Source: Bathymodiolus brooksi (Eukaryota > Mollusca > Bivalvia > Mytilida > Modiolidae). From it: a stretch of DNA of 64,000 bases. A program made the position numbers and the translations under genes. Every line of letters starts with the position of its first letter. Position 1 is the first letter of the stretch. A model generated the notes under the pieces. It made no database searches, was not told the DNA's origin, and saw nothing but the letters and a program-made list of their open reading frames with translations. Shown in pieces: positions 28,701-43,700 of the stretch. The DNA is taken from positions 26,368,186 through 26,432,185 of the forward strand of contig OY804585.1 in NCBI GenBank assembly GCA_963680875.1, written 5' to 3'.

Positions 28701-31700
28701 CTATATCTGTACACTCCTGTAACTAATGACTTACCTCCCCTTTTTATTGGATTATATATCTGTACTCTGCTGTAACCAATGACTTGCCTCCCCTTTTTAT
28801 CAGATGCTATATCTGTACTCTCCTGTAGCTAATGACTTACCTCCCCTTTTTATCAGATTATATATCTGTACTCTCCTGTAACTAATGACTTACTTCCCCT
28901 TTTTATCAGATGCTATATTTGTACTCTCCTGTAACAAATGACTTACCTCCCCTTTTTATCAGATTCTATATCTGTACTCTCCTGTAACTAATGACTTACC
29001 TCCCCTTTTTATCAGATGCTATATATGTAAACTCCTGTAACTAATGACTTACCTCCCCTTTTTATCAGATTCTATATCTGTACTCTCCTGTACCTAATGA
29101 CTTACCTCCCCTTTTTATCAGATGCTATATATGTACACTCCTGTAACTAATGACTTACCTCCCCTTTTTATCAGATGCTATATATGTACACTCCTGTAAC
29201 TAATGACTTACCTCCCCTTTTCGTCAAATGCTATATATGTACACTCCTGTAACTAATGACTTACCTCCCTTTTTTCAAATGCTATATCTGTACACTCCTG
29301 TAACTAATGACTTACTTCCCCTTTTTATAAGATGCTATATCTGTACACTCCTGTAATTAATGACTTACCTCTCTTTTTATAAGATGCTATATCTGTACAC
29401 CACTGTCACTTTCTCAGAACAGTGTAATGACTTATCTCCCTTTTGTATCAGTTGCTATATCTGTACACTCCTGTAACTAATGACTTACCTCCCCTTTTTA
29501 TCAGATGCTATATCTGTATACTCCTGTAACTTATGACTTACCTCCCCTTTTTTCAGATGCTATATCTGTACACTCCTGTAACTAATGACTTACCTCCCCT
29601 TTTTATCAGATGCTATATCTGTACACTCCTGTCAGCAATGACTTACCTCCCCTTTTTATCAGATGCTATGTCTGTACTCCCCTGTATCTCATGACTTACC
29701 TCCCCTTTTTATCAGATTATATATCTGTACTCTCCTGTAACTAATGACTTACTTCCCCTTTTTATCAGATGCTATATTTGTACTCTCCTGTAACAAATGA
29801 CTTACCTCCCCTTTTTATCAGATTCTATATCTGTTCTCTCCTGTAACTAATGACTTACCTCCCCTTTTTATCAGATGCTATATATGTACACTCCTGTAAC
29901 TAATGACTTACCTCCCCTTTTTATCAGATTCTATATCTGTACTCTCCTGTAACTAATGACTTACCTCTCCTTTTTATCAGATGCTATATATGTACACTCC
30001 TGTAACTAATGACTTACCTCCCCTTTTTATCAGATGCTATATATGTACACTCCTGTAACTAATGACTTACCTCCCCTTTTCATCAAATGCTATATCTGTA
30101 CACTCTTGTAACTAATGACTTACCTCCCTTTTTTTCAAATGCTATATCTGTACACTCCTGTAACTAATGACTTACTTCCCCTTTTTATAAGATGCTATAT
30201 CTGTACACTCCTGTAACTAATGACTTACCTCTCTTTTTATAAGATGCTATATCTGTACACCACTGTCACTTTCTCAGAACAGTGTAATGACTTATCTCCC
30301 TTTTGTATCAGTTGCTATATCTGTACACTCCTGTAACTAATGACTTACCTCCCCTTTTTATCAGATGCTATATCTGTATACTCCTGTAACATATGACTTA
30401 CCTCCCCTTTTTTCAGAGGCTATATCTGTACACTCCTGTAACTAATGACTTACCTCCCCTTTTTATTGGATTATATATCTGTACTCTGCTGTAACCAATG
30501 ACTTGCCTCCCCTTTTTATCAGATGCTATATCTGTACTCTCCTGTAGCTAATGACTTACCTCCCCTTTTTATCAGATTATATATCTGTACTCTCCTGTAA
30601 CTAATGACTTACTTCCCCTTTTTATCAGATGCTATATTTGTACTCTCCTGTAACAAATGACTTACCTCCCCTTTTTATCAGATTCTATATCTGTACTCTC
30701 CTGTAACTAATGACTTACCTCCCCTTTTTATCAGATGCTATATATGTAAACTCCTGTAACTAATGACTTACCTCCCCTTTTTATCAGATTCTATATCTGT
30801 ACTCTCCTGTACCTAATGACTTACCTCCCCTTTTTATCAGATGCTATATATGTACACTCCTGTAACTAATGACTTACCTCCCCTTTTTATCAGATGCTAT
30901 ATATGTACACTCCTGTAACTAATGACTTACCTCCCCTTTTCGTCAAATGCTATATATGTACACTCCTGTAACTAATGACTTACCTCCCTTTTTTCAAATG
31001 CTATATCTGTACACTCCTGTAACTAATGACTTACTTCCCCTTTTTATAAGATGCTATATCTGTACACTCCTGTAATTAATGACTTACCTCTCTTTTTATA
31101 AGATGCTATATCTGTACACCACTGTCACTTTCTCAGAACAGTGTAATGACTTATCTCCCTTTTGTATCAGTTGCTATATCTGTACACTCCTGTAACTAAT
31201 GACTTACCTCCCCTTTTTATCAGATGCTATATCTGTATACTCCTGTAACTTATGACTTACCTCCCCTTTTTTCAGATGCTATATCTGTACACTCCTGTAA
31301 CTAATGACTTACCTCCCCTTTTTATCAGATGCTATATCTGTACACTCCTGTCAGCAATGACTTACCTCCCCTTTTTATCAGATGCTATGTCTGTACTCCC
31401 CTGTATCTCATGACTTACCTCCCCTTTTTATCAGATTCTATATCTGTGCACTCCTGTAACTAATGACTTACCTCCCCCTTTTCATCAGATGCTATGTATG
31501 TGCACTCCTGTAACTAATGACTTACCTCCCCTTTTTATCAGATTCTATATCTGTACACTCCTGTAACTAATGACTTACCTCCCTTTTAATCAGATACTAT
31601 ATCTGTACTTTCCTGTAACTAATGACTTACCTCCCCTTTTTATCAGATGCTATATCTGTACATTCCTGTAACTTTCTAACGCCCTCTCTAGATATCATGC

Positions 31701-34700
31701 CTTGTTCAAATTGTCTCCAATAACTCATCTGTAAACACACAAGATAGACCACAAATAAATCAAGAAGGTAAAACAATGCATAACGGTTTTTTCAAGAGGA
31801 GTCTGAAGTTACAGAAGAAGACGTAAATCGAAGAAGGACAGACAACACAATGATCAAATAAAAAAGGACAGAAGGACAAATAACAATCTACAATACAATA
31901 CACAGAAAACTAAAGTTCCAGCAACACGAATCCCACTATGAACCGGGGGCCAACTCAGGTGCTCCAGAAGAGTACGCAGCTGCTGCTCCACTAGTAACCC
32001 GTGTACCAGCAACACGAACCCCGCTGAGAACCGGGGGCCAACTCAGGTGCTCCAGAAGAGTATGCAGTTGCTGCTCCACTAGTAACCCGGTGTGCCAGCA
32101 ACACGAACCCCGCTGAGAACCGGGGGCCAACTCAGGTGCTCCAGAAGAGTACGCAGTTGCTGCTCCACTAGTGACCCGGTGTACCAGCAACACGAACCCC
32201 GCTGAGAACCGGGGGCCAACTCAGGTGCTCCAGAAGAGTACGCAGTTGCTGCTCCACTAGTAACCCGGTGTACCAGCAACACGAACACCACTGAGAACCG
32301 GGGGCCAACTCAGGTGCTCCAGAAGAGTACACAGTTGCTGCTCCACTAGTAACCCGGTGTACCAGCAACACGAACCCCGCTGAGAACGGGGGCCAACTCA
32401 GGTGCTCCAGAAGAGTACGCAGTTGCTGCTCCACTAGTAACCCGGTGTACCAGCAACACGAACCTCGCTGAGAACCGGGGGCCAACTCAGGTGCTCCAGA
32501 AGAGTACGCAGTTGCTGCTCCACTAGTAACCCGGTGTACCAGCAACACGAACCCCGCTGAGAACCGGGGGCCAACTCAGGTGCTCCAGAAGAGTACGCAG
32601 TTGCTGCTCCACTAGTAACCCGTGTACCAGCAACACGAACCCCGCTGAGAACCGGGGGCCAACTCAGGTGCTCCAGAAGAGTACGCAGTTGCTGCTCCAC
32701 TAGTAACCCGGTGTACCAGCAACACGAACACCACTGAGAACCGGGGGCCAACTCAGGTGCTCCAGAAGAGTACGCAGTTGCTGCTCCACTAGTAACCCGG
32801 TGTACCAGCAACACGAACCCCGCTGAGAACGGGGGCCAACTCAGGTGCTCCAGAAGAGTACGCAGTTGCTGCTCCACTAGTAACCCGGTGTACCAGCAAC
32901 ACGAACCTCGCTGAGAACCGGGGGCCAACTCAGGTGCTCCAGAAGAGTACGCAGTTGCTGCTCCACTAGTAACCCGGTGTACCAGCAACACGAACCCCGC
33001 TGAGAACCGGGGGCCAACTCAGGTGCTCCAGAAGAGTACGCAGTTGCTGCTCCACTAGTAACCCGGTGTACCAGCAACACGAACCCCGCTGAGAACCGGG
33101 GGCCAACTCAGGTGCTCCAGAAGAGTACACAGTTGCTGCTCCACTAGTAACCCGGTGTACCAGCAACACGAACCCCGCTGAGAACCGGGGGCCAACTCAG
33201 GTGCTCCAGAAGAGTACACAGTTGCTGCTCCACTAGTAACCCGGTGTACACTATGTCTGTTATATCTTGGAGGTCAGTTTAATTGGTGGAGAAAATATCA
33301 ATATCTCAAATATGAAAAACAAATTGTTTATAAGTTTGCATTGAATAACAATAGCCTTGATGAAATAATTCAATGTCTAAGCGACGGTGTGGGTTTGTTA
33401 GTAACTATTTACATGTATAACCATTGAATTGGTTATGACATCCTTGTATGGATGCTGGATTCAAAAGACACAATATTCGGAGTAAGAAAATTCCAAATTT
33501 AAATTTATTCACCTTTTCCGCCTTTAACATTCTTAGTATTGCCTCATTTGACATATCTCTTAGTTCTTTTCTGGTAAACATACATGGTAACTTAGCATCA
33601 CAGTCTGGACAAATAGAATTGGGACGTATTTCTAGTGAGTCATCTACTTGAGCCTATCGAATATAAACACAAAGTATATAATAACCAATTAAATATTCTA
33701 AATTTATTAATCAACATAACATTATGCAATTTCTGTTATTATATACTATCATGCACAAGACTGTGTTTTAAACAATGATATAATGTTCTTAATACACAGG
33801 TACTGCCACGTCAGGTTAGATAGAGAACAAAAAGCAAACGAGGATGATGTCATTGAGTAAACCGATGGAATTAACTATAATTAAAACGTGTAGTTTAAGA
33901 ATAGGTTCTTAAACTTTTTCTTTCCTGAAAGCCAAGTTAATTGATTGTAATGCAATAAAAATGTAGTACAGACACCTTTCTGTCGGACAAACCTGACAAA
34001 ATAACAGAAAGATGATGCTTTTTATCCCTAGATATCAATGTTTACCTCTTCATCTGTAGTTTTATAAGGGTCAGTTATTTCACAAGATTTTTCCACAGTA
34101 TCCCAATCGGCATCTGCTAAAAACCTACAAGAAAAAAAAATGGAATGAAAATTTGGCTTAGAAAGGTTACAGTTCTCTAGAGTTTTCGAAAGGAATATAT
34201 TTGGATATACAATTCCAATTAAGACTTCTAAGAAAATCTTAAGATTTTTTTCTGATTGAATTTTGGAACTGTTTAGATTGATCAACAGATCGAGAGACGG
34301 ACATATTTACAGAACACCAAACACCTCTTCTTTTGAAACAAATCATACCTAGTGTCATACCCTATTACAGGATTGCCAACACAAATATTACCTGTCTGTT
34401 TTTAACATATTTAAAGTTTTGTGCCTGACATCTTGTAAGAATCTGAGGGAATTAGCCATGGCCATTCTCTTCGCTGGTGAGATATCACTCATACCTGAAA
34501 ACAACAAATTTATAATTTTGGACAAATGTTTTATTATATTAACATATCTACGTTTTAATTGCATATGAAGGACAATCAGTATATATACATATTACCAAAA
34601 GTTGTGATTTCAATACGTGGAGAGGTATAGCTGATACAACATTATGCAATAAGTCTGACTGTGACTTTTGACTGCTCAACGTTCTTCACTGGCTTCCGCT

Positions 34701-37700
34701 TTCACAATTAAAACAGATATCCACGATTCACCATTTTTTAGAAATCAGAAGTTATATTCCAAGTACTGAAGGTGCTGTGCACATCTTTTTGCAGTCTGAG
34801 TACAAATAGGGGTTATGCCTTAATAGATGTCTTAGGAATACGATTATATACATAAAACGGGGATCAACATATACTATGTCGTTTGGTTTTGTAATGTAGT
34901 AATTCCATGAAGTAGGAACTGCCTACCCTTCCGGAACACCTGTGGTCTTTGTCTAGTTGACTTATCTCTTTTGTTCATTGTGTAGTCTGTCCTCCGACTT
35001 ACGGTTTCTGGTTAATTCTTTAGTACCTTTAGCCTTTTCTTTATAGAAAGGAGACGATATAAAACGGAGATTAAAAAATAATACGTCGCTTGGTTTTGTA
35101 AGGCATAAATCACATAAACCGGTTTAACCCCGTCATGATTTTGTGCCTGTCCCAAGCCAATACCTGGATTTCAAACGTCATATGTTGTGATCTCTGTTGT
35201 GTTCAATGAGATCATTTAAGAAGAGAGGCGATTGTTCGTTTTGTTGATATTGGTGGAATTGATGACAAACACAGTATAAAATTTCTTTTCATAATTATAT
35301 ACATATCATACCTAGTATCTTAAGCAGTCCAACAACTGTAGTAGAGTTGATCAATAACGTCAAAAACACAATACCAGAAACATGTACTAACACCTAGAAT
35401 AAACGGTTATATAACTTATAACATTTAGATTGTACAAAATATATCTTAATATTATACTAAAACCTAGAATAAACGGTTATATAGCTTATAACATTTAGAT
35501 AGTACAAAATATATCTTAATATTTGTAGTCTTAATATATACCATTATCGTCAAGGTCTGTAGTCTTAATATATACCATTATCGTCGAGGTCTGTAGTCTT
35601 AATATATACCATTATCGTCAAGGTCTGTAGTCTTAATATATACCATTATCGTCAAGGTCTGTAGTCTTAATATATACCATTATCGTCGAGGTCTGTAGTC
35701 TTAATATATACCATTATCGTCAAGGTCTGTAGTCTTAATACATACCATTATCGTCAAGGTTTGTAGTCTTAATATATACCATTATCGTCAAGGTCTGTAG
35801 TCTTAATATATACCATTATCGTCAAGGTCTGTAGTCTTAATATATACCATTATCGTCAAGGTCTGTAGGTTTTTTCCCTAGTTTTCGGTTTCATTGAACA
35901 ATAGAATGGATATAATGTAATTGAAAGTAATAAAATGAAAACAAAAATTACCACACTGTCGGAACAATTCTAAAATACCACACTGACGGAACAATTCTAA
36001 AATACCGCACTGTCGGAACAATTCTAAATTACCAGACTGTCGGAACAATTCTAAAATACCACACTGTCGGAACAATTCTAAAATACCACACTGTCGGAAC
36101 AATTCTAAAATATCACACTGTCGGAACAATTCTAAAATACCGCACTGTCGGAACAATTCTAAATTACCACACTGTCGGAACAATTCTAAAATACCACACT
36201 GTCGGAACAATTCTAAAATACCACACTGTCGGAACAATTCTAAAATACCACACTGTCGGAACAATTCTAAAATACCACACTGTCGGAACAATTCTAAAAT
36301 ACCACACTGTCGGAACAATTCTAAAATACCACACTGTCGGAACAATTCTAAAATACCACACTGTCGGAACAATTCTAAAATACCGCACTGTCGGAACAAT
36401 TCTAAAATACCACACTGTCGGAACAATTCTAAAATACCACACTGTCGGAACAGTTCCAGAAACCAATCAAAATATCGTAGAAATAGAGGATAAATCGATA
36501 TTACATGCATATATAAGATCGCTGACTTTCCTGGCTTGCTTAGAACAGACACTTCACCAAAAAGTGGCGGGATTAAACTTGTTTAATAGACCCAAACATT
36601 CCCTCTTGTCATAAATTAAAAGAAATTGTTGCAAGTGACGTTAAATTCGTATACCATCTTTGTTTACATTAATTGCGCTGCAATTGATATATAGCCTTCC
36701 CGATCTAATTGTCCCCATTCTACGTGTGATATTGATATTGTTGTTATGTCCGTTACGATTTCCGCGTAAAAACGATGTTCTGTTCGTCTGGGCTCATGTC
36801 TTATTTAAGTTATTTGTTTATGTTTGCGCATAGTGGTGACAACCACACATTGTGTTGTGTTTCTAGTATGTATTTCTTTATCTTGTGTACCCTATGTTGC
36901 CAGTTTCTCTGGATTGTCCATTTTTGATTGCCCCTTCGGTATTCTCTAATGTTTATTTTCGTCGTGTGTCATGTGTACCATATGTGGACAGTTTCTCTGG
37001 ATTGTCCATTTTTTAGTTGTCCCTTCGGAATTCTCTAACGTTTATTGACGTAAAATAAAAAGAGGTTTGATGAATACTGGTACACTGTATGTACTTACCC
37101 TGATTCCAACACCCTCTTGATCAATTGTGTCATGGTGTGCTACTTGTAATGCCAGGGCTAGACTAACAGCACCACGTAGTCCACCCCATGTCATTACGAT
37201 TCCTTCCTTCCATGTCATACCATAACCGGTATTGCGTAAAATAGGACTAAGGATAGCTATTACTATGCCTCTGTAAATAGAGGTATATACATTTTGACCA
37301 AACATGAAGAGTATTTTTTTTTAATATAATTTAGATCAAAGAAATAATATTGTATAATGCATAAAAATGCAGGAACTAAAAACACGTATGTCACCATGAC
37401 TACGATGTATGGTGGCTGTCACTATATATACTTTCCATTGCTAACACACAATCACTCCATTCGGGAAAGAGAACACATTTAGATTATAAAAATGTTTTAA
37501 CGAAATACACATACGGTTTAGCATGTAATTTATTGTTTAATACTTTTGCAAATAACATAATTAAGAAGAGATCAATTAAGAAAATTAAAGTCGAAAGAAG
37601 ACAAATCCGTTTTCTTGGAGAAGAAAATGTTTGTATGATTGGAGGAAAACCAATGTTGATAAGAAAATAAATCATTGCTATTCATCAGGTTAAATCGTTG

Positions 37701-40700
37701 TATTAATGTTTGTACCTGATGACAAAAACTCCAAAATACAAGGAAAACATATAAAACCAGTCCAATCCATGAATTTCAAAAATAGCCTTTTCAGATATGA
37801 CCATTCCTACTATGATAAAGATCAACGTGTTGGCTATATAGGCTAATGTCTCCCAAAATCTGTAAATAATAAAATAGTGTTAATCAATAATGAAATCCAT
37901 CCATGTATAGTTTTAGACATATAATAGTATATATTATTATATTTCATGTAAATTTCATGTCTTCTCATTGGTTAAGAAGCGTGTGCCAATTTAGTCTATC
38001 ACATGGCAGAGGGTGATAATTTAGTCTATCACATGGCAGAGGGTGATAATTTAGTCTATCACATGGCATAGCTGACAAAATTGCTCACTTTTCATTTAAG
38101 AACACTCATCTGTATAAAACATACACCAAAATGGCAGAAAAATATTAACAAATACAAAAAATGTATGTAATCTTATTTATTACACATCATCGATATCACA
38201 GTTTAACACATTTAAAGACAACAGCAATTGAAATTCAGGGCATCAAAATCATAAAAAAGAATGAAACCAGGAGAAAAGAACATTCAGTATAATAAAACAA
38301 ATAACACATAGCTGAGAGGGTGGTAGAGCAGATTGTTACCCCTAGTAATTTCATTGTCAACCTTTCGTCTCGGTTGACAATGAATTTCTCGGGGTAACAA
38401 TCTGCTCTACCACCCTCTCAGCTATGTGTTATTTATATACTATTATGTGACAAAGTTTGTCAGTGACTTGGCCAAGTATCCGGTCTTTGTGTGTGCCAAT
38501 GGTGTAGATTTTAGTATCTGGTCTTTGTGTGTGCCAATGGTGTAGATATTAGTATCCGGTCTTTGTGTGTGCCAATGGTGTAGATTTTAGTATCCGGTCT
38601 TTGTGTGTGCCAATGGTGTAGATTTTAGTATCCGGTCTTTGTGTGTGCCAATGGTGTAGATTTTAGTATCCGGTCTTTGTGTGTGCCAATGGTGTAGATT
38701 TTATTCTTTTGAGTTGTTTGTACTGTTGCTACTTTGTATATCCATATCGTCCCTCCACTCGAATATCCCGTCATAATCGTGATCGTATGGTAGTTGGATT
38801 TATAACTAACCGTGCTATCAATGCCTATCAACGTTAACGTTTTGTGAGTTCGAATCCTGCTCAGGTGAGGTTTACTCGATACAACATTATTTGATAAAGC
38901 TGGTCAGTGACTTGCGACAAGGTCGGTGGTTTTCTCTGGGTCCTCCGGTTTCCTCCACCAATAAAACTGACCGCCACGATATAACCGAAATATTGTTGAA
39001 AGGGACGTTAAACATCATCAAATAAACAAAAAAACAAGACCTTACATTATATGATGCTTTTCAAAACCAGTGTATAAGTCATAATTCAAGTTTGTCATAC
39101 AAGCAGAGACTCGTAGTAATACTGAATTTATGTGACGCAATGATACTAATGCAATTATTATAGATTTACCTGGTTTTGACCGTTGTAGACAAAACTGGTT
39201 GAACCCCGCCACGTTTTATTGAAATGCCTGCACCAAGCAAGGAAAGTGAGTTGTCGTGTATATGTGTATTAACCTTTTCAATCTTATTCAATCTCTTTGT
39301 ATTATTATTTTGAAGTAAATTGTGTAGCTTTCAACTACATGCTACATACATTTTTTTCTCCCTCAATGTATAAATAATTCTCACAAGTTTAAAATTTAAA
39401 TCGGCATGCATATATATTTGTTTGTGATATTTGTATGTTTTTCATAGGAAACAGATTTAAAAAAAAGCATTTGCTTGTTTCTGAATCCTATTGTAGAATT
39501 GCTATAGTTTTGTTTATATATGTCAGTTATACCAATACAATAGGTTTATACCAGCGGTATCGATTTTGTCCCTGTTTCCACGATTTCCCAAAATATTTTG
39601 AAAATGTTTTGATGGTGTGTTTTTGTTTTTTTTGTCTTTCATTTGATCATATAATAATGTTGATATAATAGACATCGGATGTAATATACAGGGGGTGAAT
39701 GTACGTCATAATTGGAAGCCATTTTGTGCCACTTGAAGGTAGTTATTGTAAGGGTAACACTAAATGTAATAGTGCGTGACATGTCCGTCAAACTCTCAAA
39801 CACATTAACAACGTTTTTGCAACATCCCCCCCCTTCCCCCCAGGTGGAAATAACTTAGTCGAAGTGGTTGAGAGTTTGACAACAAGCTTTTGAACGATGG
39901 ACACACCGTTGTTTAGCGGACATTTAGGGGTTTTTGCCGCACTATCACATTTAATGTTATCCTTACAATAACTAACGCTATAAGTAAAAACTTACCTTCA
40001 AGCGACACAAAATTACTTCCAATTATGACGTACATTCACCCCCTGATATAATCATCAGCCATTGCGGAAAACAATGGATGTGTTTGTTTTCGTCTTTAGA
40101 CCTAGACATTATTTTTTTTAACATTTCTTGTTATCAATCTGACCTGTGTAAAAATTGTTCCACTTCAGGACTTATCATTGTTTTTTCTGCACTCATTCGT
40201 ACACCAAGAACCACAACAGCTAGTACTCCAGAAACTTTTAGAAATTCTTCTCCTGTAATCACAAATATTATGGTATATTAAGTTGTTTCAATGGCAAGAC
40301 ATTGAACAGAACTCAATGATTTCTATGATGTGGTAATGTATATTTATTTTATAAATGTAATTATATTAGGGCTAAAATTTAGAAGTTTGAATAGTAGAAT
40401 GTGGTATCATGCTGGTCAAAAACAATTCTGAATATACACTGCAATCATTTGATAACATAAATGATATTGAACTGGATAGTAACTTCCCGATATAGTGATA
40501 TTGGACAGGTTAGAAGAGTTCGAAGATACCAAAACGGGTAATAACTTACCTATATAGTATGTCATGTATGTTGATGCTAATGTGATAGTAATCTCTATCA
40601 AGGCATCATTGAATACTCTGGACAGACAGAATAATGTTACTTTGGCCATAACATATCCCCACAGCGGTCCTAAAGCAGCAACTTGAAGAAAATACAGTAC

Positions 40701-43700
40701 TATTTCTCCACCTGTAAGACAAACAACCAACTTATTTATTTTTCTTCTATTGAGATATATTGCACACATTATTATCATGAAACATCAGTTAGGCAAGATT
40801 TCCCCCTAAAATTTATACTTTATCATTATTGTTGAGTTTTAGAATAGAAGTTTAACTTTTGTCGACGTTTAAAATCACCAATTATCATACAGTCACGATG
40901 GAAAGTCGTACAAATGAATTGCAATTTTTCTATTAGAAATATAAATTTACAACAATATGTATTAATATACATGTTTAACACACAAATAAAGCTTGCGTTT
41001 TGTCACTTTTTACCAGTACTTTAACATGCTTATCCAGCGAAAACTGTCTAAACTGAACCCTGAATAAACCGAAATCCCGGATAAACCAAACTTAAAATAA
41101 AGTCTGATTGGAGGCAATATTTGTTAATTTAACCAGTATAAACCGAACGCCTGTCTATTCACGAACAAAAAAATTGGTCTGAAGGAGATTATGTTTTGAC
41201 AGGTTTCACCGTAGATCTATATTATGTTGAATTGATTTATCAGTCATCTTATTACATTAGTTCAAATTAACAAAAGTACATTGTTTCTTATGGTCACAAA
41301 ATGGAAACATTAAAATTTAATGCACACACCATATACATGTTTGAATCATGAAATAAACAATAACACTCTTTATGATGTCCAATTACAGTATTAAATGGTT
41401 AGTATCAGATACAAGCATTTCTTATGCTAACAAATTAAGCAAAACATTTTCTGCTATATCATGCATTGCAGAAACAATTGTTTTCATCAGATGATGATGA
41501 TACCTCATTTGTACTTGACCAACGACCCAAGTGGATCCTTTCTAATGCTAGCTGAATGACAAAATATCTCTACTTTTTGTTTCTGCGTCTTTTGTTTACA
41601 TATGTTAATTTTAGTATATAGTAGCATACGTATTAAAAAATGGTGTTAGTAATTACTAGTTTCCGAAATCTCTTTTTTTTTTCTTTTTTATTATTAATGA
41701 ACACAATCTAAGGTAGCACTAGAGGCAAAATGTCATTTTTAATCGAATTTTCTTTTCTTGCATTTTTCAATAGATATATATGTACACTAACATATTACAT
41801 CAAAGAAATGTCAGTATATTATCCAATTAATGTGTAATTAGCTAATTTATATATGTAAACAAAAGCACGTGGTCAAATCTGTTCTTATCTAAATAACAAG
41901 GAGAAGCTTTTCTCACTTTTGAGACAGACCAGTTCCTATTTTTAGCGATGTGAGATTTTCTTATCTTGCACTCGTGAGAGAAATTTAGCGTCTTTCCACT
42001 CGTTCCGCTACGCTCCACTCGTGAAAAGACGGAATTTCTCACACTCGTGGAAGAAATCCCAGATCTTCAATAGGGACTCGTGTAAGAACCTATTAGTCTT
42101 GCACTATTGCCGGTGTTAGATTCTAAATATCTATCAATCAGTGATGTAATATAATAGCTTTCTTATCAATCTCCTGTTGCCCTCTATTGACCACTATTTA
42201 TATTGTGGTTAATTTATGTAATGATGGATAAAGAAGCAGGGAAAAGTCTAGAAGGGGGAGAAGAACCACAAAAAGAAAGAAGGAAATGCACCCAGAGATA
42301 AAAGAATCTTGGAAATTTATCAGACAAAGGATCTTATTATAAACAGGAGGATTTTTCTCAAAACTTTTCCCTTCGGACCAGTCTATTTCTATTCAGGGGT
42401 GTTATATAATTGTAACTTGTTAACTTTACAGATTTCTATTGACATTCTGTCAATATTTTTCAATAAACAAAGTTTTACTTTAATGTTGCATTTCATTTAT
42501 TTCATTTATTTACTTTTAATTCACCTGTGTTGCAAACTTTCTGTAATACTAATCTCTCCTGTAATCCCTTTGTTAATTGTGGCTTCTGGTTATGTAATAA
42601 GGGGAGGAGCATTGACCAGTCTTCTCTATAAACCTGAAGTTCTTATCCTATACACCTTTATATACAGAAAATAACAACCAAAACACATACTTATGTTTGT
42701 CGACTAGCTCACTGCTTGTATATATTTTCTGAGCTGCCGGATTTATTCAATATAAATCAATTTTTTCATTTCAATATTATATGTCTCAGTATGCAAAACT
42801 AAACTAAAAAACCCCGTTGAGTTCACACATAAACTTACAATATACAAAATATTGTTAAATGACTAAAAATGCACCATTCTAAGTTTGTCTCGTGGCCGAC
42901 CAGGAAAAACCAGTTTTGGAAACCTGTATCCTTTTGTCAATGCCAGGCGAAACCAAGTGTAGGACCTCACTTGATATAAGAAAGCTCAAATATGCATCTG
43001 ACAAATTTAGAGGAAAAACGACTCTCAGACCGAAGACTGCGGCTTAAAAATTTTGTAGACCAAAATATGTCTAAATAAAAATAAACCAAATCCGATTACG
43101 TTTGTGTAGCCAACCTCCTAACCTTAAGTCCGAAATTATGCAAATCTGAACCAACAAAAATATGTATATCAAAATATAATAACACGGATTATATAGACAT
43201 ATATAGACCTAGAAAAATTTGATGTTCACTCATTGAAAGCGTGGCTAGAAATGACTATTCATTCACTAACCATTTAACACAATAATTTTGGCGCCAACAA
43301 ATTCATACGCCTCCGAACTATTTCGGGAGAAGACAATAAATTCCCGTTATACTTCGTGCCACGGAAATTAATGATACTGATCAGCATGAATCAAACCAGT
43401 GACGTCAAACCTCCCGCCAAATGCCATGAGTGAGGCAAAATAGGATGCCCAGTGCATTTATAATGCAGAAATTACAGCCTGTGTATACACTATATACATG
43501 ATGTGTAATTGATTTGATTGGAATAATGTTCTAGGTCACTCCCCAAGTATTCCCAAGGATATTGAAAGCATTTGTATAGATTTAATGGGGCCAAAACTGG
43601 GAAATTTTGTTTTGGGGCTATTTTAGAGCTTCATTTTATGAGTAAAATACTAACTTGAATTAAAAATAACAACTTTATGGGTGCCTCTATTGACCTGATT

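Noticed and set aside
16077..31673. CRISPR array or satellite centromere interpretation of the long arrays
   Set aside because: Units are contiguous without unique spacers, the setting is intronic in an animal gene, and the arrays are too short and gene-bound for a centromere.
31936..33169. Set of minus-strand frames with [11 protein letters not shown] repeats
   Set aside because: An 89-bp period shifts frame each unit and gives overlapping short frames; derived from family C repeats.
35878..36552. 224-codon minus-strand frame with ELFRQCGIL repeats
   Set aside because: It is a 27-bp tandem repeat at the edge of a dispersed repeat; a second frame over the same DNA is equally open.
41041..41190. 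Possible pogo-like transposon fragment (AAACCGAA motifs)
   Set aside because: Repeated AAACCGAA/AAACCAAA motifs are suggestive, but no ends or coding sequence could be defined.
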